Shown one piece after another: positions 17,038 to 25,194 of a DNA stretch of 44,051 nt (within the stretch, counting starts at the first letter, position 1; each line of letters opens with the position of its first letter). Source of the stretch: Ectothiorhodospiraceae bacterium (lineage in GTDB: Bacteria; Pseudomonadota; Gammaproteobacteria; Nitrococcales; Aquisalimonadaceae); NCBI GenBank assembly GCA_020831845.1, contig JAFIFV010000113.1, positions 1 to 44,051 of the forward strand, in the 5' to 3' direction. The notes below the pieces were generated by a model that was not told the DNA's origin, made no database searches, and saw only the letters and a list, made by a program, of their open reading frames with translations. The position numbers and the translations under genes were made by a program.

Positions 17038-18303
17038 ATGCAATCACCGCTCGTCATCACCGGCATGGGCATGATTAGCCCCCTCGGTTGCGGCGTCAAG
17101 GCTGGCTGGGAACGCCTGCTCGCCGGCCAATCCGGCGTTTCCCCGATCACCCGCATCGATACCGGCGACCTGCCGATCAAAATCGCGGGCTCGGTGCCCG
17201 GCATTGCCGATGACCCCGGCGCCGGCTTCGACCCGGACCGCGTGACCGACGCCAAGGAGCGTCGCAAGATGGAGCTCTTCAGCCTCTATGCCATGGCCGC
17301 CGCCGAAGAGGCGCTGAGCCAGGCCAACTGGTTTCCGGCGAGTGATGCGGACCGGTTGGCCACTGCCACTATTATCGGCTCCGGCATCGGCGGCTTCCCC
17401 ACCATCACCCAGGCACAGAACACTCTGTCGACGCGCGGCCACCGCCGGCTCTCCCCTTTCACCGTGCCTGCCTTCCTGGCCAACCTGGCGGCAGGCAATG
17501 TCTCGATCCGCTATGGCTTGCGAGGGCCAATGGGCTGCCCGGTGACGGCCTGCGCCGCAGGGCTTCAGGCCATCGGCGATGGCATGCGCATCATACGTAG
17601 CGGCGAGGCCGACGTGGCCCTGGTGGGCGGCGCCGAAGCCTGCATCGATCCACTGTCGCTGGCCAGCTTTCACGCTATGAAGGCGCTCTCCACCGAGCAG
17701 GACGACCCCGCCAGGGCGTCACGACCCTTCGACCAGGCGCGCAATGGCTTCGTCATGGGGGAAGGCGCGGGGCTATTGGTGATCGAAACCCTGGCCCACG
17801 CCGAGGCGCGCGGGACAACGCCGCTGGCTATCCTCAGCGGCTATGGCACCAGTGCGGATGCCCACCACATCACAGCTGGCCCGGAAGACGGTTCCGGTGC
17901 CGCGGCGGCCATTCGAGCGGCGCTACGGATGGCGGGGTTGTCCCCCGAGGCGATCGATCATATCAATGCCCACGCTACCTCGACGCCGGTCGGCGACCGG
18001 GCCGAGATCGCGGCGTTGCGCAACGCTTTCGGCGACACCCTGACCGGCATCCCGATTTCCGCCACCAAGTCGGCCACCGGACACCTGCTCGGCGCCGCCG
18101 GCGGCGTGGAGAGCATCTTCTCCGCCCTGGCGGTGATGCACGACCGCCTGCCACCGACTCTGAATCTGGAGAACGCCGACGAGGATCTGAGCGACCTGGA
18201 CTTCGTCTCTCGCACGGCACGCGAGCATCCCAGCCAGCACGTGCTGTGCAACGGGTTCGGGTTCGGTGGAGTCAATGCGGCGCTGATCGTGAGCAAGCTA
18301 TAG
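17038..18303 (+). CDS. fabF: Beta-ketoacyl-ACP synthase II
   Basis: A 421-residue condensing enzyme that extends acyl-ACP with malonyl-ACP in fatty acid synthesis. The Cys-His-His triad is Cys172 (VTACAAGLQAIG), His312 (NAHATSTPVGD) and His349 (SATGHLLGAAGG). It is a stand-alone copy, not in a fab cluster, and is divergent from a TetR gene, so it may be an extra isozyme with a specialised role. The ATG at 17038 with CAGGAA upstream is chosen; the frame is open from 16945. A strong hairpin follows the stop. Confidence 0.9.
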   Translation: MQSPLVITGMGMISPLGCGVKAGWERLLAGQSGVSPITRIDTGDLPIKIAGSVPGIADDPGAGFDPDRVTDAKERRKMELFSLYAMAAAEEALSQANWFPASDADRLATATIIGSGIGGFPTITQAQNTLSTRGHRRLSPFTVPAFLANLAAGNVSIRYGLRGPMGCPVTACAAGLQAIGDGMRIIRSGEADVALVGGAEACIDPLSLASFHAMKALSTEQDDPARASRPFDQARNGFVMGEGAGLLVIETLAHAEARGTTPLAILSGYGTSADAHHITAGPEDGSGAAAAIRAALRMAGLSPEAIDHINAHATSTPVGDRAEIAALRNAFGDTLTGIPISATKSATGHLLGAAGGVESIFSALAVMHDRLPPTLNLENADEDLSDLDFVSRTAREHPSQHVLCNGFGFGGVNAALIVSKL

Positions 18304-18339
18304 CGCCACCCCCTCGCCTGGGCGCGGCTTACGGCACCT

Positions 18340-18367
18340 CCCCCGAGCCAATTGGCTGGCTCGGGGG
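18340..18367. terminator. Bidirectional hairpin terminator between fabF and the converging membrane protein gene
   Basis: CCCCCGAGCC (18340-18349) pairs perfectly with GGCTCGGGGG (18358-18367). The hairpin sits between two converging genes that end at 18303 and 18386. Confidence 0.7.
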
Positions 18368-18385
18368 GATAGCACTACCGCGCAG

Positions 18386-19009
18386 CTACGCCTGCTCGCC
18401 AGGCTCCCCTGCCTCCAGGATCTCTTCAAGATTAACCTCGATCCAGTCTGCCAAGACCCTGACTCTATGACTGATTTCCTCACCCAGTGGGGTTAGCCGG
18501 TACTCCACATGAGGGGGAACCACAGAAGCCTGGAGCGCCGCGTAGTAGAGCGCGATCCCAGCGGGTATAAAACCAACCTTTTCCACAGCCCCAACTAACA
18601 TACTCAGCCGCCTCTGCATCCGCCCCGTGTCGTTCTCAAGGGCCATTTTGGCCGTGCGCAATCCTTCTGAAGAGAATACAGCTAACGCTGAGACGCAATT
18701 GCTACGCGATTCGAGCCTTGCCTGCGCTGCCTCAGCGTAACCAGCAAGGGGGCGCCGGACAGCCGCAACAAGCGAGAACGCCTCAACGAGAGTAAGCACA
18801 ACCACCGCTAACAGGAAAACCAAGCCCGCCAACAACCCAACGGACCGGAGGGGCTCAATGAACAACAATACGATGGACAGGACGAGGGATACAGCTGCAA
18901 CACCGACCAAAAGCTTCTCCAGCAGGGTCTCAGCTGAAAGAGACCCGACGCTCTGGAACGTCGTGTGTTCCTCAATGGTCTTTAGGATCTGAGCAACTTC
19001 AGATGGCAT
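18386..19009 (-). CDS. Membrane protein with a C-terminal tail resembling an HxlR regulator
   Basis: A 207-residue protein. Two hydrophobic segments lie at about 33-51 and 57-84 and a third near 145-162. Residues 163-200 (VVPPHVEYRLTPLG, then LADWIEVNLEEI) look like the last helix-wing segment of HxlR-type winged-helix regulators, without the DNA-recognition part before it. Either the gene was fused to the 3' end of an hxlR gene by deletion, or the likeness is fortuitous. AAGGA precedes the ATG at 19009. Function unknown. Confidence 0.65.
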   Translation of the reverse strand: MPSEVAQILKTIEEHTTFQSVGSLSAETLLEKLLVGVAAVSLVLSIVLLFIEPLRSVGLLAGLVFLLAVVVLTLVEAFSLVAAVRRPLAGYAEAAQARLESRSNCVSALAVFSSEGLRTAKMALENDTGRMQRRLSMLVGAVEKVGFIPAGIALYYAALQASVVPPHVEYRLTPLGEEISHRVRVLADWIEVNLEEILEAGEPGEQA

Positions 19010-19082
19010 GCTTTGTCCTTACAGCCCGGCGCGTCTCGCAGCAGGGGCGCGACGTCAAAGGCGTCCCTTACCTACTATTGTG

Positions 19083-19119
19083 AGGGGCTGGCCCAGAATA
19101 ACTGGATGAGCCAGCCCTC
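19083..19119 (-). terminator. Hairpin after the small Gly-rich gene
   Basis: GGGCTGGC (19085-19092) pairs with GCCAGCCC (19110-19117), just downstream of the minus-strand stop at 19126. No T-run. Confidence 0.45.
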
Positions 19120-19125
19120 TTGGCA

Positions 19126-19284
19126 TTACTTACCTTTCGATGGAGCATTTCCACGTCCACCACCGGAAGGATTTTGTGATGTGCTCGGCCAGTTCCCGCC
19201 TGGGCCTGGATGGCTTGATGGTCCACGGGCACCACCCTTGCCGCCAGAACTTCCACCTTTGCCGCCGCCGCTACCTTTAGCCAT
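19126..19284 (-). CDS. Small glycine-rich basic protein of unknown function
   Basis: A 52-residue protein, MAKGSGGGKGGSSGGKGG at the start and GGGRGNAPSKGK at the end. It is almost entirely Gly, Ser, Lys, Pro and Asn and should be disordered. The ATG at 19284 has AAGGAG eight bases upstream, a near-ideal ribosome binding site, and a hairpin follows the stop, which together support a real gene. The frame is open to 19440 but without start signals. No family recognised. Confidence 0.6.
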   Translation of the reverse strand: MAKGSGGGKGGSSGGKGGARGPSSHPGPGGNWPSTSQNPSGGGRGNAPSKGK

Positions 19285-19505
19285 TTTTAGAACTCCTTTT
19301 GTCGGATTGATTACAAGAGGCAAACCATGCCGACACCAGAGAAAGCCCCCAACGCCCAACTCAGTGAGCAATCGAAGCGCAGCGTAAACTGATCCGCCGC
19401 TGTGATGGGTTTTCCCCTCCCCCTCCCGCTTGTTCGGCATCCACGTGCCGTACTGGAAGTAGTGCTTTCAGCAACCAAGAACAGAAGGAGCCCACGCTTA
19501 CCAGT

Positions 19506-19649
19506 ATGATTATCGCTGTTGATCTGGCAAAAACCGTAGTCGAAACCCCGTCCCCGACGATCGCAGGAGGCGGAACAGGGGACTTTCACCCTCTCCCACC
19601 GGAAAAGCATCCTGCAGTTTGCGGTCAATTAATGGGTGCTCCGCTCTGA
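19506..19649 (+). pseudogene. Relic of an IS110-family transposase, 5' end only
   Basis: The frame opens MIIAVDLAKTVVET, matching the N-terminus of IS110-type DEDD transposases, in which the Asp of AVDLAK is catalytic. After about 14 codons the likeness is lost, while another frame reads HRKSILQF, a decayed version of the following family segment, so a frameshift is likely. A stop follows at 19647. The rest of the element is gone. The flanking stretches 19285-19505 and 19650-19740 hold no gene. Confidence 0.55.
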
Positions 19650-19740
19650 TTCCATGAACGGATGGTCGAGTTGCGACAGTTCAATCATGACGGCGAGGGG
19701 GTTGTCGCCTCGCTTACCAACCCCTCCGCTCCAGATTGAC

Positions 19741-20478
19741 CTACTTTCTGGCGCGGCTCATGCGCTCACCCATGTCACTGGGTACACCAAAGGGCCGTCC
19801 GCGCTCATAGAGCAACGCTTCTTCACGGCTCATTTTCGCTCCGGCGGCTAACAACGCCTTGTCTATTCGGTTCGTTCCGCCTGAATTCTTCAGTATTTCA
19901 GAAGCAAGCGATGCGATGGCCTCATCAAGCTTCTCCTGCGGGACACAGTGATCGACCAGGCCGAAGGACAGGGCCTCCGGGCCGGACAGCCGGCGGCTGG
20001 TGAACATCAGCTCCTTGGCGCGGGAACGACCTACCCGCTCCGGAAGGCGAACGGACATGCCCCAGATAGGCACCAGCCCCCATTGCCCGTGTGTGTCTCC
20101 AATCACGGCAGACTCAGCCGCAACCAGCAGATCGCAGCCCAGGGCAAGTTCCAGCCCTCCGGTCAGACAATGCCCCTGAAGCCGAGCAATCGTCGGCTGC
20201 GGCAGCGCCTCAATGGCATCAATGGTTTCCGCCTCGAAGTGCAAGCCCGGGCCATGGCCGCCGCCGCCAACTGTCGCAAGATCATGCCCGGCGCAAAAGG
20301 AACGCCCTTCTCCGGCCAATACGACACAGCCAACTGATGCGTCTTTTGCGATGTCGTCAACGTGTTGGCGAAGCATTGCGAACATTTCCCCGTTCAACGC
20401 ATTGAGCTTCTCCGGGCGGTTCAATGTCAGTGTTGTCAGGCCGTTATCGTCGGTTCTAATTACGAGCGAATCACCCAT
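19741..20478 (-). CDS. Enoyl-CoA hydratase/isomerase (crotonase) family protein
   Basis: A 245-residue crotonase-fold enzyme acting on an acyl-CoA. LTLNRPEKLNALN at 17-29, GEGRSFCAGHDL near 56-67 and the oxyanion-hole GGLELALGCDLLVAAESAVIG (first G-G pair at 106-107) are family features. The Glu pair of true hydratases is not clearly in place (residues IGDTHGQWGLVP), so another crotonase reaction is possible. It is transcribed alone. A copy of the 26-bp palindrome lies 23 bases upstream of its start. Confidence 0.85.
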   Translation of the reverse strand: MGDSLVIRTDDNGLTTLTLNRPEKLNALNGEMFAMLRQHVDDIAKDASVGCVVLAGEGRSFCAGHDLATVGGGGHGPGLHFEAETIDAIEALPQPTIARLQGHCLTGGLELALGCDLLVAAESAVIGDTHGQWGLVPIWGMSVRLPERVGRSRAKELMFTSRRLSGPEALSFGLVDHCVPQEKLDEAIASLASEILKNSGGTNRIDKALLAAGAKMSREEALLYERGRPFGVPSDMGERMSRARK

Positions 20479-20501
20479 GTGATCTCCAATTCTGGCATTA
20501 A

Positions 20502-20527
20502 GGAAGCGCTGAAATATTCACGCTGCC
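20502..20527. repeat. 26-bp palindrome, near-intact copy, in a gene-free stretch 20479-20780
   Basis: GGAAGCGCTGAA followed by ATA, TTCA and CGCTGCC: 24 of 26 positions match the intact copy at 39875-39900 read on the minus strand, by my count. It is preceded by TTAA (YTAR-type) but not followed by a matching flank. The rest of 20479-20780 has no supported gene; a minus-strand frame through it shows no family pattern. Confidence 0.7.
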
Positions 20528-20780
20528 GCGTTACGGTCCAGTACAGACCCAAGGTACCCATCTTGAGCGACAAAGCGGACAAAGCACACCCACCTTCTGC
20601 CATCCAGGCCCCGACATTCTGGAAGCCACGCGCGGCGAAGTCTTCGTCAACACCGGTTGTGCCCGCGAACACGGAAACGATCGTGTAACAAGCCGATACA
20701 GACAGCACGCAGTCACGATACAGCAGCCCAGCAAGCTTGCTTCCATCAACCGGGCATACCGCCCGGATCCGGAGGCGGCC

Positions 20781-21368
20781 ATGTCGATGCACGACTATCT
20801 CAGCTCCACGGCACCCGTGCGGTTTCAGCCGCTGACCCGTGCCGACCGCGATGCCATCGTGGCGTTCTACGACGCCCTTTCGCCCGTTGCGCGCTATCAG
20901 CGCTTTCACCACCCGGTGACCCGGCTCACCCCGGGTCTGATCACGCTACTGTGCAACATCGACGGTCGGGACCACGCCGCCATCGGCGCCGTCGTCGGCA
21001 CCGCGCTGGTGGGCGTTGGCCACTGTGTGCGGCTGCCGGAGATGCCCGATAGCGCGGAAATCGCGTTCGCCGTCTCGGATCGCTGGCAGGGCTGCGGGCT
21101 TGGCCGGCTGCTGCTGCAGGAACTGGCTGAGCATGCGCTGCAGAACGGCATTGCCCGTTTCCATTTCAGCGTGCTTGAGGAAAACGACGCCGCCGTGCGG
21201 CTGCTGGCCGCAGCGGATGCATCCCTGCACACGGCAGGCGGCCAGACCCACGGCGAGGCGGCAGTCGCCGCCTACCTGCCGTCAGACAACTCCACGGTTT
21301 TCCATCCCCGCACGCCGGGAATTTCACGGCGGCGTTCCTCCAACCCTGTCGCAGAGGTGACACCATGA
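20781..21368 (+). CDS. GNAT family N-acetyltransferase
   Basis: A 195-residue acetyl-CoA-dependent acetyltransferase. AEIAFAVSDRWQGCGLGRLLLQEL (about residues 93-116) contains the acetyl-CoA pyrophosphate loop Q/R-x-x-G-x-G/A, here QGCGLG, and FHFSVLEENDAAVRLL is the usual motif B. The opening RADRDAIVAFYDALSPVARYQRF is like the GNAT modules found in protein-lysine acetyltransferases, so a protein substrate is possible. GGAGG precedes the ATG. The stop overlaps the SDR start (ATGA). Confidence 0.85.
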   Translation: MSMHDYLSSTAPVRFQPLTRADRDAIVAFYDALSPVARYQRFHHPVTRLTPGLITLLCNIDGRDHAAIGAVVGTALVGVGHCVRLPEMPDSAEIAFAVSDRWQGCGLGRLLLQELAEHALQNGIARFHFSVLEENDAAVRLLAAADASLHTAGGQTHGEAAVAAYLPSDNSTVFHPRTPGISRRRSSNPVAEVTP

Positions 21369-22135
21369 CCTTGTTCCTGAACCAGAAGATCATACTCGTG
21401 ACCGGCGGCAGTTCCGGCGTCGGCCGGGCAACCGCCATCGCACTGGCGCGGCACGGCGCCACGGTGGTCATCGCCGACATCGACCGCGCCGGCGGTGCGT
21501 CCACCGTCGCGTCCATACGCAGCGCTGGCGGCATCGCCGAGTTCGTGGCCACCGACATGCGGGACGCGTCGGCCGTGGCCAGCCTGATTGCCGGCATTGC
21601 GGCCTCGCATGGCCGACTGGACGGAGCCTTCAACAACGCGGGCATTCTTGAGGGGACGTTCACCGCCTTCACGGAACTGGACGAGGATGTCTGGAACCGT
21701 GTCATCGATATCAATCTGAAGGGCGTGTGGCTGTGCATGAAACACGAGATCCCGCTGATGCTGCGCCAAGGCAGCGGCACCATCGTCAACCATGCCTCCA
21801 TCGCAGGGCTGTATGGCAATCGCATCGTCGGTCCGGCCTACATCGCCAGCAAGCATGGCGTGGTGGGCATCACCCGCGCAGCCGCACTGGAGTACGCCGA
21901 CCGCGGCCTGCGCATCAACGCGGTCTGCCCGGGCATCATCGACGAGACCGTGATGAGTGAAGCCATCTTCGGCAGCGACCGCGCCCGGGAAGCCCAGGTA
22001 AAGGCGCTCTACCCCGCCGGGCGCGTCGGCTCGCTGGAGGAAGTGGCGGAAACGGTCGCCTGGCTTTTCTCGGACGCCACGTCGTTCATCACCGGCCATG
22101 CCCTGCCGATCGACGGCGGATTGCTGGCGCAGTGA
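21365..22135 (+). CDS. Short-chain dehydrogenase/reductase, coupled to the GNAT gene
   Basis: A 256-residue classical SDR. TGGSSGVG is at 13-20, NNAG at 90-93, and the catalytic Ser145, Tyr159 and Lys163 are present. ADID after the second strand (Asp38) favours NAD over NADP. Its start overlaps the GNAT stop by four bases, so the two are translationally coupled. The substrate is unknown. A hairpin follows. Confidence 0.88.
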   Translation: MTLFLNQKIILVTGGSSGVGRATAIALARHGATVVIADIDRAGGASTVASIRSAGGIAEFVATDMRDASAVASLIAGIAASHGRLDGAFNNAGILEGTFTAFTELDEDVWNRVIDINLKGVWLCMKHEIPLMLRQGSGTIVNHASIAGLYGNRIVGPAYIASKHGVVGITRAAALEYADRGLRINAVCPGIIDETVMSEAIFGSDRAREAQVKALYPAGRVGSLEEVAETVAWLFSDATSFITGHALPIDGGLLAQ

Positions 22136-22142
22136 CGCGGAG

Positions 22143-22196
22143 GCGGCTGTTTCCCCGCATTGAGCTGGGGACGCGATGACGTCGTCGCACAGCCGC
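22143..22196 (+). terminator. Imperfect hairpin after the GNAT-SDR unit
   Basis: GCGGCTGT (22143-22150) pairs with ACAGCCGC (22189-22196); inner CCCC/GGGG and GACG/CGTC pairs can add to it. No T-run. Confidence 0.4.
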
Positions 22197-22303
22197 GCTG
22201 GTAATCGGTATTCGTTCGCGGCCGGCGTCGTCGGGTACACCGGGGTGTGGGATGCGGTGGACTGCGAGTGTTCATGGGTGGCCCCCATCCCCCTCCCTTC
22301 CCC

Positions 22304-22933
22304 TTAGTTTCCCTTCCAAGTTTCCATGCCGGTCGAGAGCGGCAACCAGACATGCTCATAGCCGATGGAAACCGCGACCCAGACCAGCAGCGCGACCATC
22401 ATGAGGCTGAATCCTCTAAGCAGCCTTGGATTACCGACGCGCTGCCCCACCACGACCCCCATCAACGCATAGCTGCCGGGGGCTCCGAAAGCCATCGCCG
22501 CCAGGCCGAACGACCAGAGCACCAGGCTCCATCCGTGGATGCCAGCGGCGGGGAACTGGATTGTGGCGATCGGGAAGGTTGCGATCATGGCCTTGGGGTT
22601 GCAAAGCTGCATGATCAAGCCATCCCGAAACCGCAGTGCCCGGGCCGGTTGCCGCACGTCACCGAGGTCAATGGTCGAGCGGGCAACCTTGATGGCCAGG
22701 TAGAGGATATACCCACATCCCACAGCGCCGACCACAGCAAGTAGGTCACCGCGCATCCAGGCTGCCCCTGCCAGGCCGAACATCAGGAACAGTGTCAGCA
22801 TTGCCAGGCTCACGCCGGCGAAGAAACCGATGGACGCTCTCGCCTGGCCGTTGAGCCCGGCATTCAGGCCAAGCAGATTCACTGGCCCAGGCGTGTACAT
22901 GACGCCCAGGGCATAGGCGACGATCTCCAGCAT
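22304..22933 (-). CDS. LysE/RhtB family exporter
   Basis: A 209-residue inner-membrane protein with about six hydrophobic segments. The N-terminal YTPGPVNLLGLNAGLNGQ (family pattern xPGPxxxxxxxxxxxxG) and LKxKAM-like LCNPKAMIATF are LysE/RhtB hallmarks. The family exports amino acids or similar small molecules. Its start is 15 bases from the AraC gene's stop on the same strand, the common AraC-LysE operon layout. Confidence 0.87.
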   Translation of the reverse strand: MLEIVAYALGVMYTPGPVNLLGLNAGLNGQARASIGFFAGVSLAMLTLFLMFGLAGAAWMRGDLLAVVGAVGCGYILYLAIKVARSTIDLGDVRQPARALRFRDGLIMQLCNPKAMIATFPIATIQFPAAGIHGWSLVLWSFGLAAMAFGAPGSYALMGVVVGQRVGNPRLLRGFSLMMVALLVWVAVSIGYEHVWLPLSTGMETWKGN

Positions 22934-22948
22934 GGGTCAAGCCTCGGA

Positions 22949-23782
22949 TTACTGCGCGATGCTGCGTTGGTACTGGTACGGCGTCTTGCCGTAGATGCGC
23001 TTGAAGCGTCGGTTGAAATGGCTGAGGTCGGCGAAACCGTAACGGCAGGCTACCTCACTCGGCGCCCCACCGGCCTCCAAGGCATAGCGCGCAGCATTGA
23101 CCCGGCAACTAAGCGCATACTGGTACGGCGTGATGCCGAATTGCCGGCGGAACAGTCGCAGGAAATGGTACTTTGACAGGTGCGCGGCCTGGCTGATCTC
23201 GTCCAGCGACAGATCCGCCTCGAGATGCCCCAGGATGTACTCCTTCGCGCGAAGCAGCAGCGCGTCGGGACGGGCCACCATGCCGCTCGGCTGGTACGTG
23301 CCGGCACGCTGTACCAGGCGCGTCGCCATCTGGTGGAGAGCATGTTCCTGGTCCAGCCGGGTACCCACCTTGCGGGTCACGAGGTGCATCAGGGACAGGA
23401 TACTACGGCGCAGCACAGGGTCCGCGAGCAGGGTCTCGCTCGCTCTGAACCGGCCAGCCCGCTCGCTCCCCGCAGCATCGGCAAAGGGCGCCTCTAGCTG
23501 CGCCGGAGGAACGTAGATCATCACATAACCCAGCGTGCTGTTCCCACCCGGCTGCCCGTCATGCACTTCCTCAGGATTGAACTGAATGACGTTGCCAGGC
23601 GGGCTGCGGTGGTATTGCCCACTGCTGAAGAAATCCTGCCGCCCCGAGAGCGTAACGCCAAAGGCGTATTCCTCATGGGCATGACGGTCGTAACTGAAAT
23701 CGCTTAGCGCAGCCCGAAGCACGGTCACCCCGGGAATCTGCCGGCTCTTGAAGTAGTCGAACCGGCTGGATTGCTTAGCCAT
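22949..23782 (-). CDS. AraC family regulator, likely of the LysE exporter
   Basis: A 277-residue regulator with an N-terminal cupin-like sensor (YDRHAHEEYAFGVTLSG and EEVHDGQPG) and a C-terminal double helix-turn-helix (LSLDEISQAAHLSKYHFLRLF near 190-210; EVACRYGFADLSHFNRRFKRIYGKTPYQY near 243-271). The cupin-AraC plus LysE pair is a well-known arrangement in which the regulator controls the exporter. The operator is not visible. The 23783-23986 gap upstream holds no gene. Confidence 0.9.
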   Translation of the reverse strand: MAKQSSRFDYFKSRQIPGVTVLRAALSDFSYDRHAHEEYAFGVTLSGRQDFFSSGQYHRSPPGNVIQFNPEEVHDGQPGGNSTLGYVMIYVPPAQLEAPFADAAGSERAGRFRASETLLADPVLRRSILSLMHLVTRKVGTRLDQEHALHQMATRLVQRAGTYQPSGMVARPDALLLRAKEYILGHLEADLSLDEISQAAHLSKYHFLRLFRRQFGITPYQYALSCRVNAARYALEAGGAPSEVACRYGFADLSHFNRRFKRIYGKTPYQYQRSIAQ

Positions 23783-23986
23783 GCCACACCTCCCTCAACG
23801 CGATTCAGACATAGCGTAAGCGCAGCCAGACAGCAAATGCTTGGACATTATTGCGGAACACGGCGGGGGGAACGGGCGGAAAACGAGGGAGACCGAAACT
23901 TCGGCGAAGCGCCGCCCTGGCCTAGCCCCCTGTTCGCCCCCAAGACGTGTCCGGGACGATTTGATCGTGCCGGCAACGTCGCCCTC

Positions 23987-25123
23987 TCACACTCTCTGCA
24001 TCACAGCGTGATACCCCTGCTCCAGCGCTTGCAGCGTGGAATCGAGGGAGGAAATCGGTTTCAACAGCGACTCCCGATGCGCGCCGTCCAGCGGCGTGAG
24101 CGCAACATGGGTGACCACCACGCCGGACGGTGCGCCCAGCGTCGAGCGCTTCACATGCACCTCGAACAGCCAGCCGTTAGCAAGCAGGAACCCGAAATCC
24201 TCCTGGCTGCTGATGCGGCGCCCGGAGATGGACTCCATGCAATCCATCGCACCCTTGCCCTGGAAGACACGACGTATACGCTGGCGCAGGCTGGTGGAGG
24301 TATAGCCTTCCCGCAGGCAGTAGGTATCGGCCTCACCCAGTGTGGCAAATTCCCGAGACCAGTCACCGTCGACGAGCATGACCCGGCCACGCAGGCTCGC
24401 CCCCGGGGAGTTGGCTAGCATGTTCCGGGCACGCTGGGCCACCCCCGAACCATCGAAGACACCAGGCCGCAAGGGCGAGGCCATGAACAGCTTCTGGATG
24501 CGCTCCAGCATGGCGCCGAAGCCGTCACGTGCCCAGTTCTCCAGATCGGTATTATTCGGGAAGATTCTGGCTTCCTCGACCACGTTGGTCGCAAACTGCC
24601 GGGCATTGACCTGCAGCCAACCCTGTTGTTGACCTTCCGCCTCTCGGGCTGACTTCCTCGTCAGCTCGTCGATTGTCTCGTGCCGACTCAGCAATTCGTT
24701 GAGCTTTTCCAGTACCGGCCGACCGATGACCCGGTCATCCAGAAAACGGATCGTGCTCCGGTCGATGCGGTCCTTGAAGTCGTTGCGGGCATTCTTGAAG
24801 TGCGGGCTGAGCTTGTCATCCACCAGCGCGGCGTGCATGGCATACGCCTGGGAAAACGCCGAGGACGCCAGATGAATGGTCTGTAGCGGCACCGCCAGGC
24901 GGGAGATACCGCCGGCCGAGCGGGGCATCAGCAACTGCGTGCCATCCAGCCCCAGATTGAACCAGGCCAGATTGGCCAGCGCAGGATCGTGCTTAGAGAC
25001 ATGCGGCGCGTCAGCGCGGTCGATCGCTGACTTGGCATTGGTGGCCCATTTCACCAGATGGTGGCGAATTCCATAAGCGGCGGCGGTAATGGCCCAATCG
25101 GGCCGTTGCATAACGGCAGACAT
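23987..25123 (-). CDS. Protein of unknown function, divergent from a lipoprotein gene
   Basis: A 378-residue protein. The ATG at 25123 follows AAGGAGG with ideal spacing, so it is well translated. It has no signal peptide; a mildly hydrophobic helix lies around 55-95 (LDGTQLLMPRSAGGISRLAV). The middle is charged and helical (NELLSRHETIDELTRKSAR). I do not recognise any domain. The neighbour 71 bases away, on the other strand, is a Sel1-like lipoprotein, so both could share a regulatory region. A secreted effector with its periplasmic partner is one guess among several. Confidence 0.7.
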   Translation of the reverse strand: MSAVMQRPDWAITAAAYGIRHHLVKWATNAKSAIDRADAPHVSKHDPALANLAWFNLGLDGTQLLMPRSAGGISRLAVPLQTIHLASSAFSQAYAMHAALVDDKLSPHFKNARNDFKDRIDRSTIRFLDDRVIGRPVLEKLNELLSRHETIDELTRKSAREAEGQQQGWLQVNARQFATNVVEEARIFPNNTDLENWARDGFGAMLERIQKLFMASPLRPGVFDGSGVAQRARNMLANSPGASLRGRVMLVDGDWSREFATLGEADTYCLREGYTSTSLRQRIRRVFQGKGAMDCMESISGRRISSQEDFGFLLANGWLFEVHVKRSTLGAPSGVVVTHVALTPLDGAHRESLLKPISSLDSTLQALEQGYHAVMQRV

Positions 25124-25194
25124 GCGTCATCCTCCTTGATGTGGTGTTGCGTCCTGCAATCCAGAATTACACAATACCCGAGGAAATCAACCCC

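Noticed and set aside
20460..20912. 150-residue minus-strand frame across the crt-GNAT gap
   Set aside because: It overlaps the GNAT gene antisense, crosses the palindrome and shows no family pattern.
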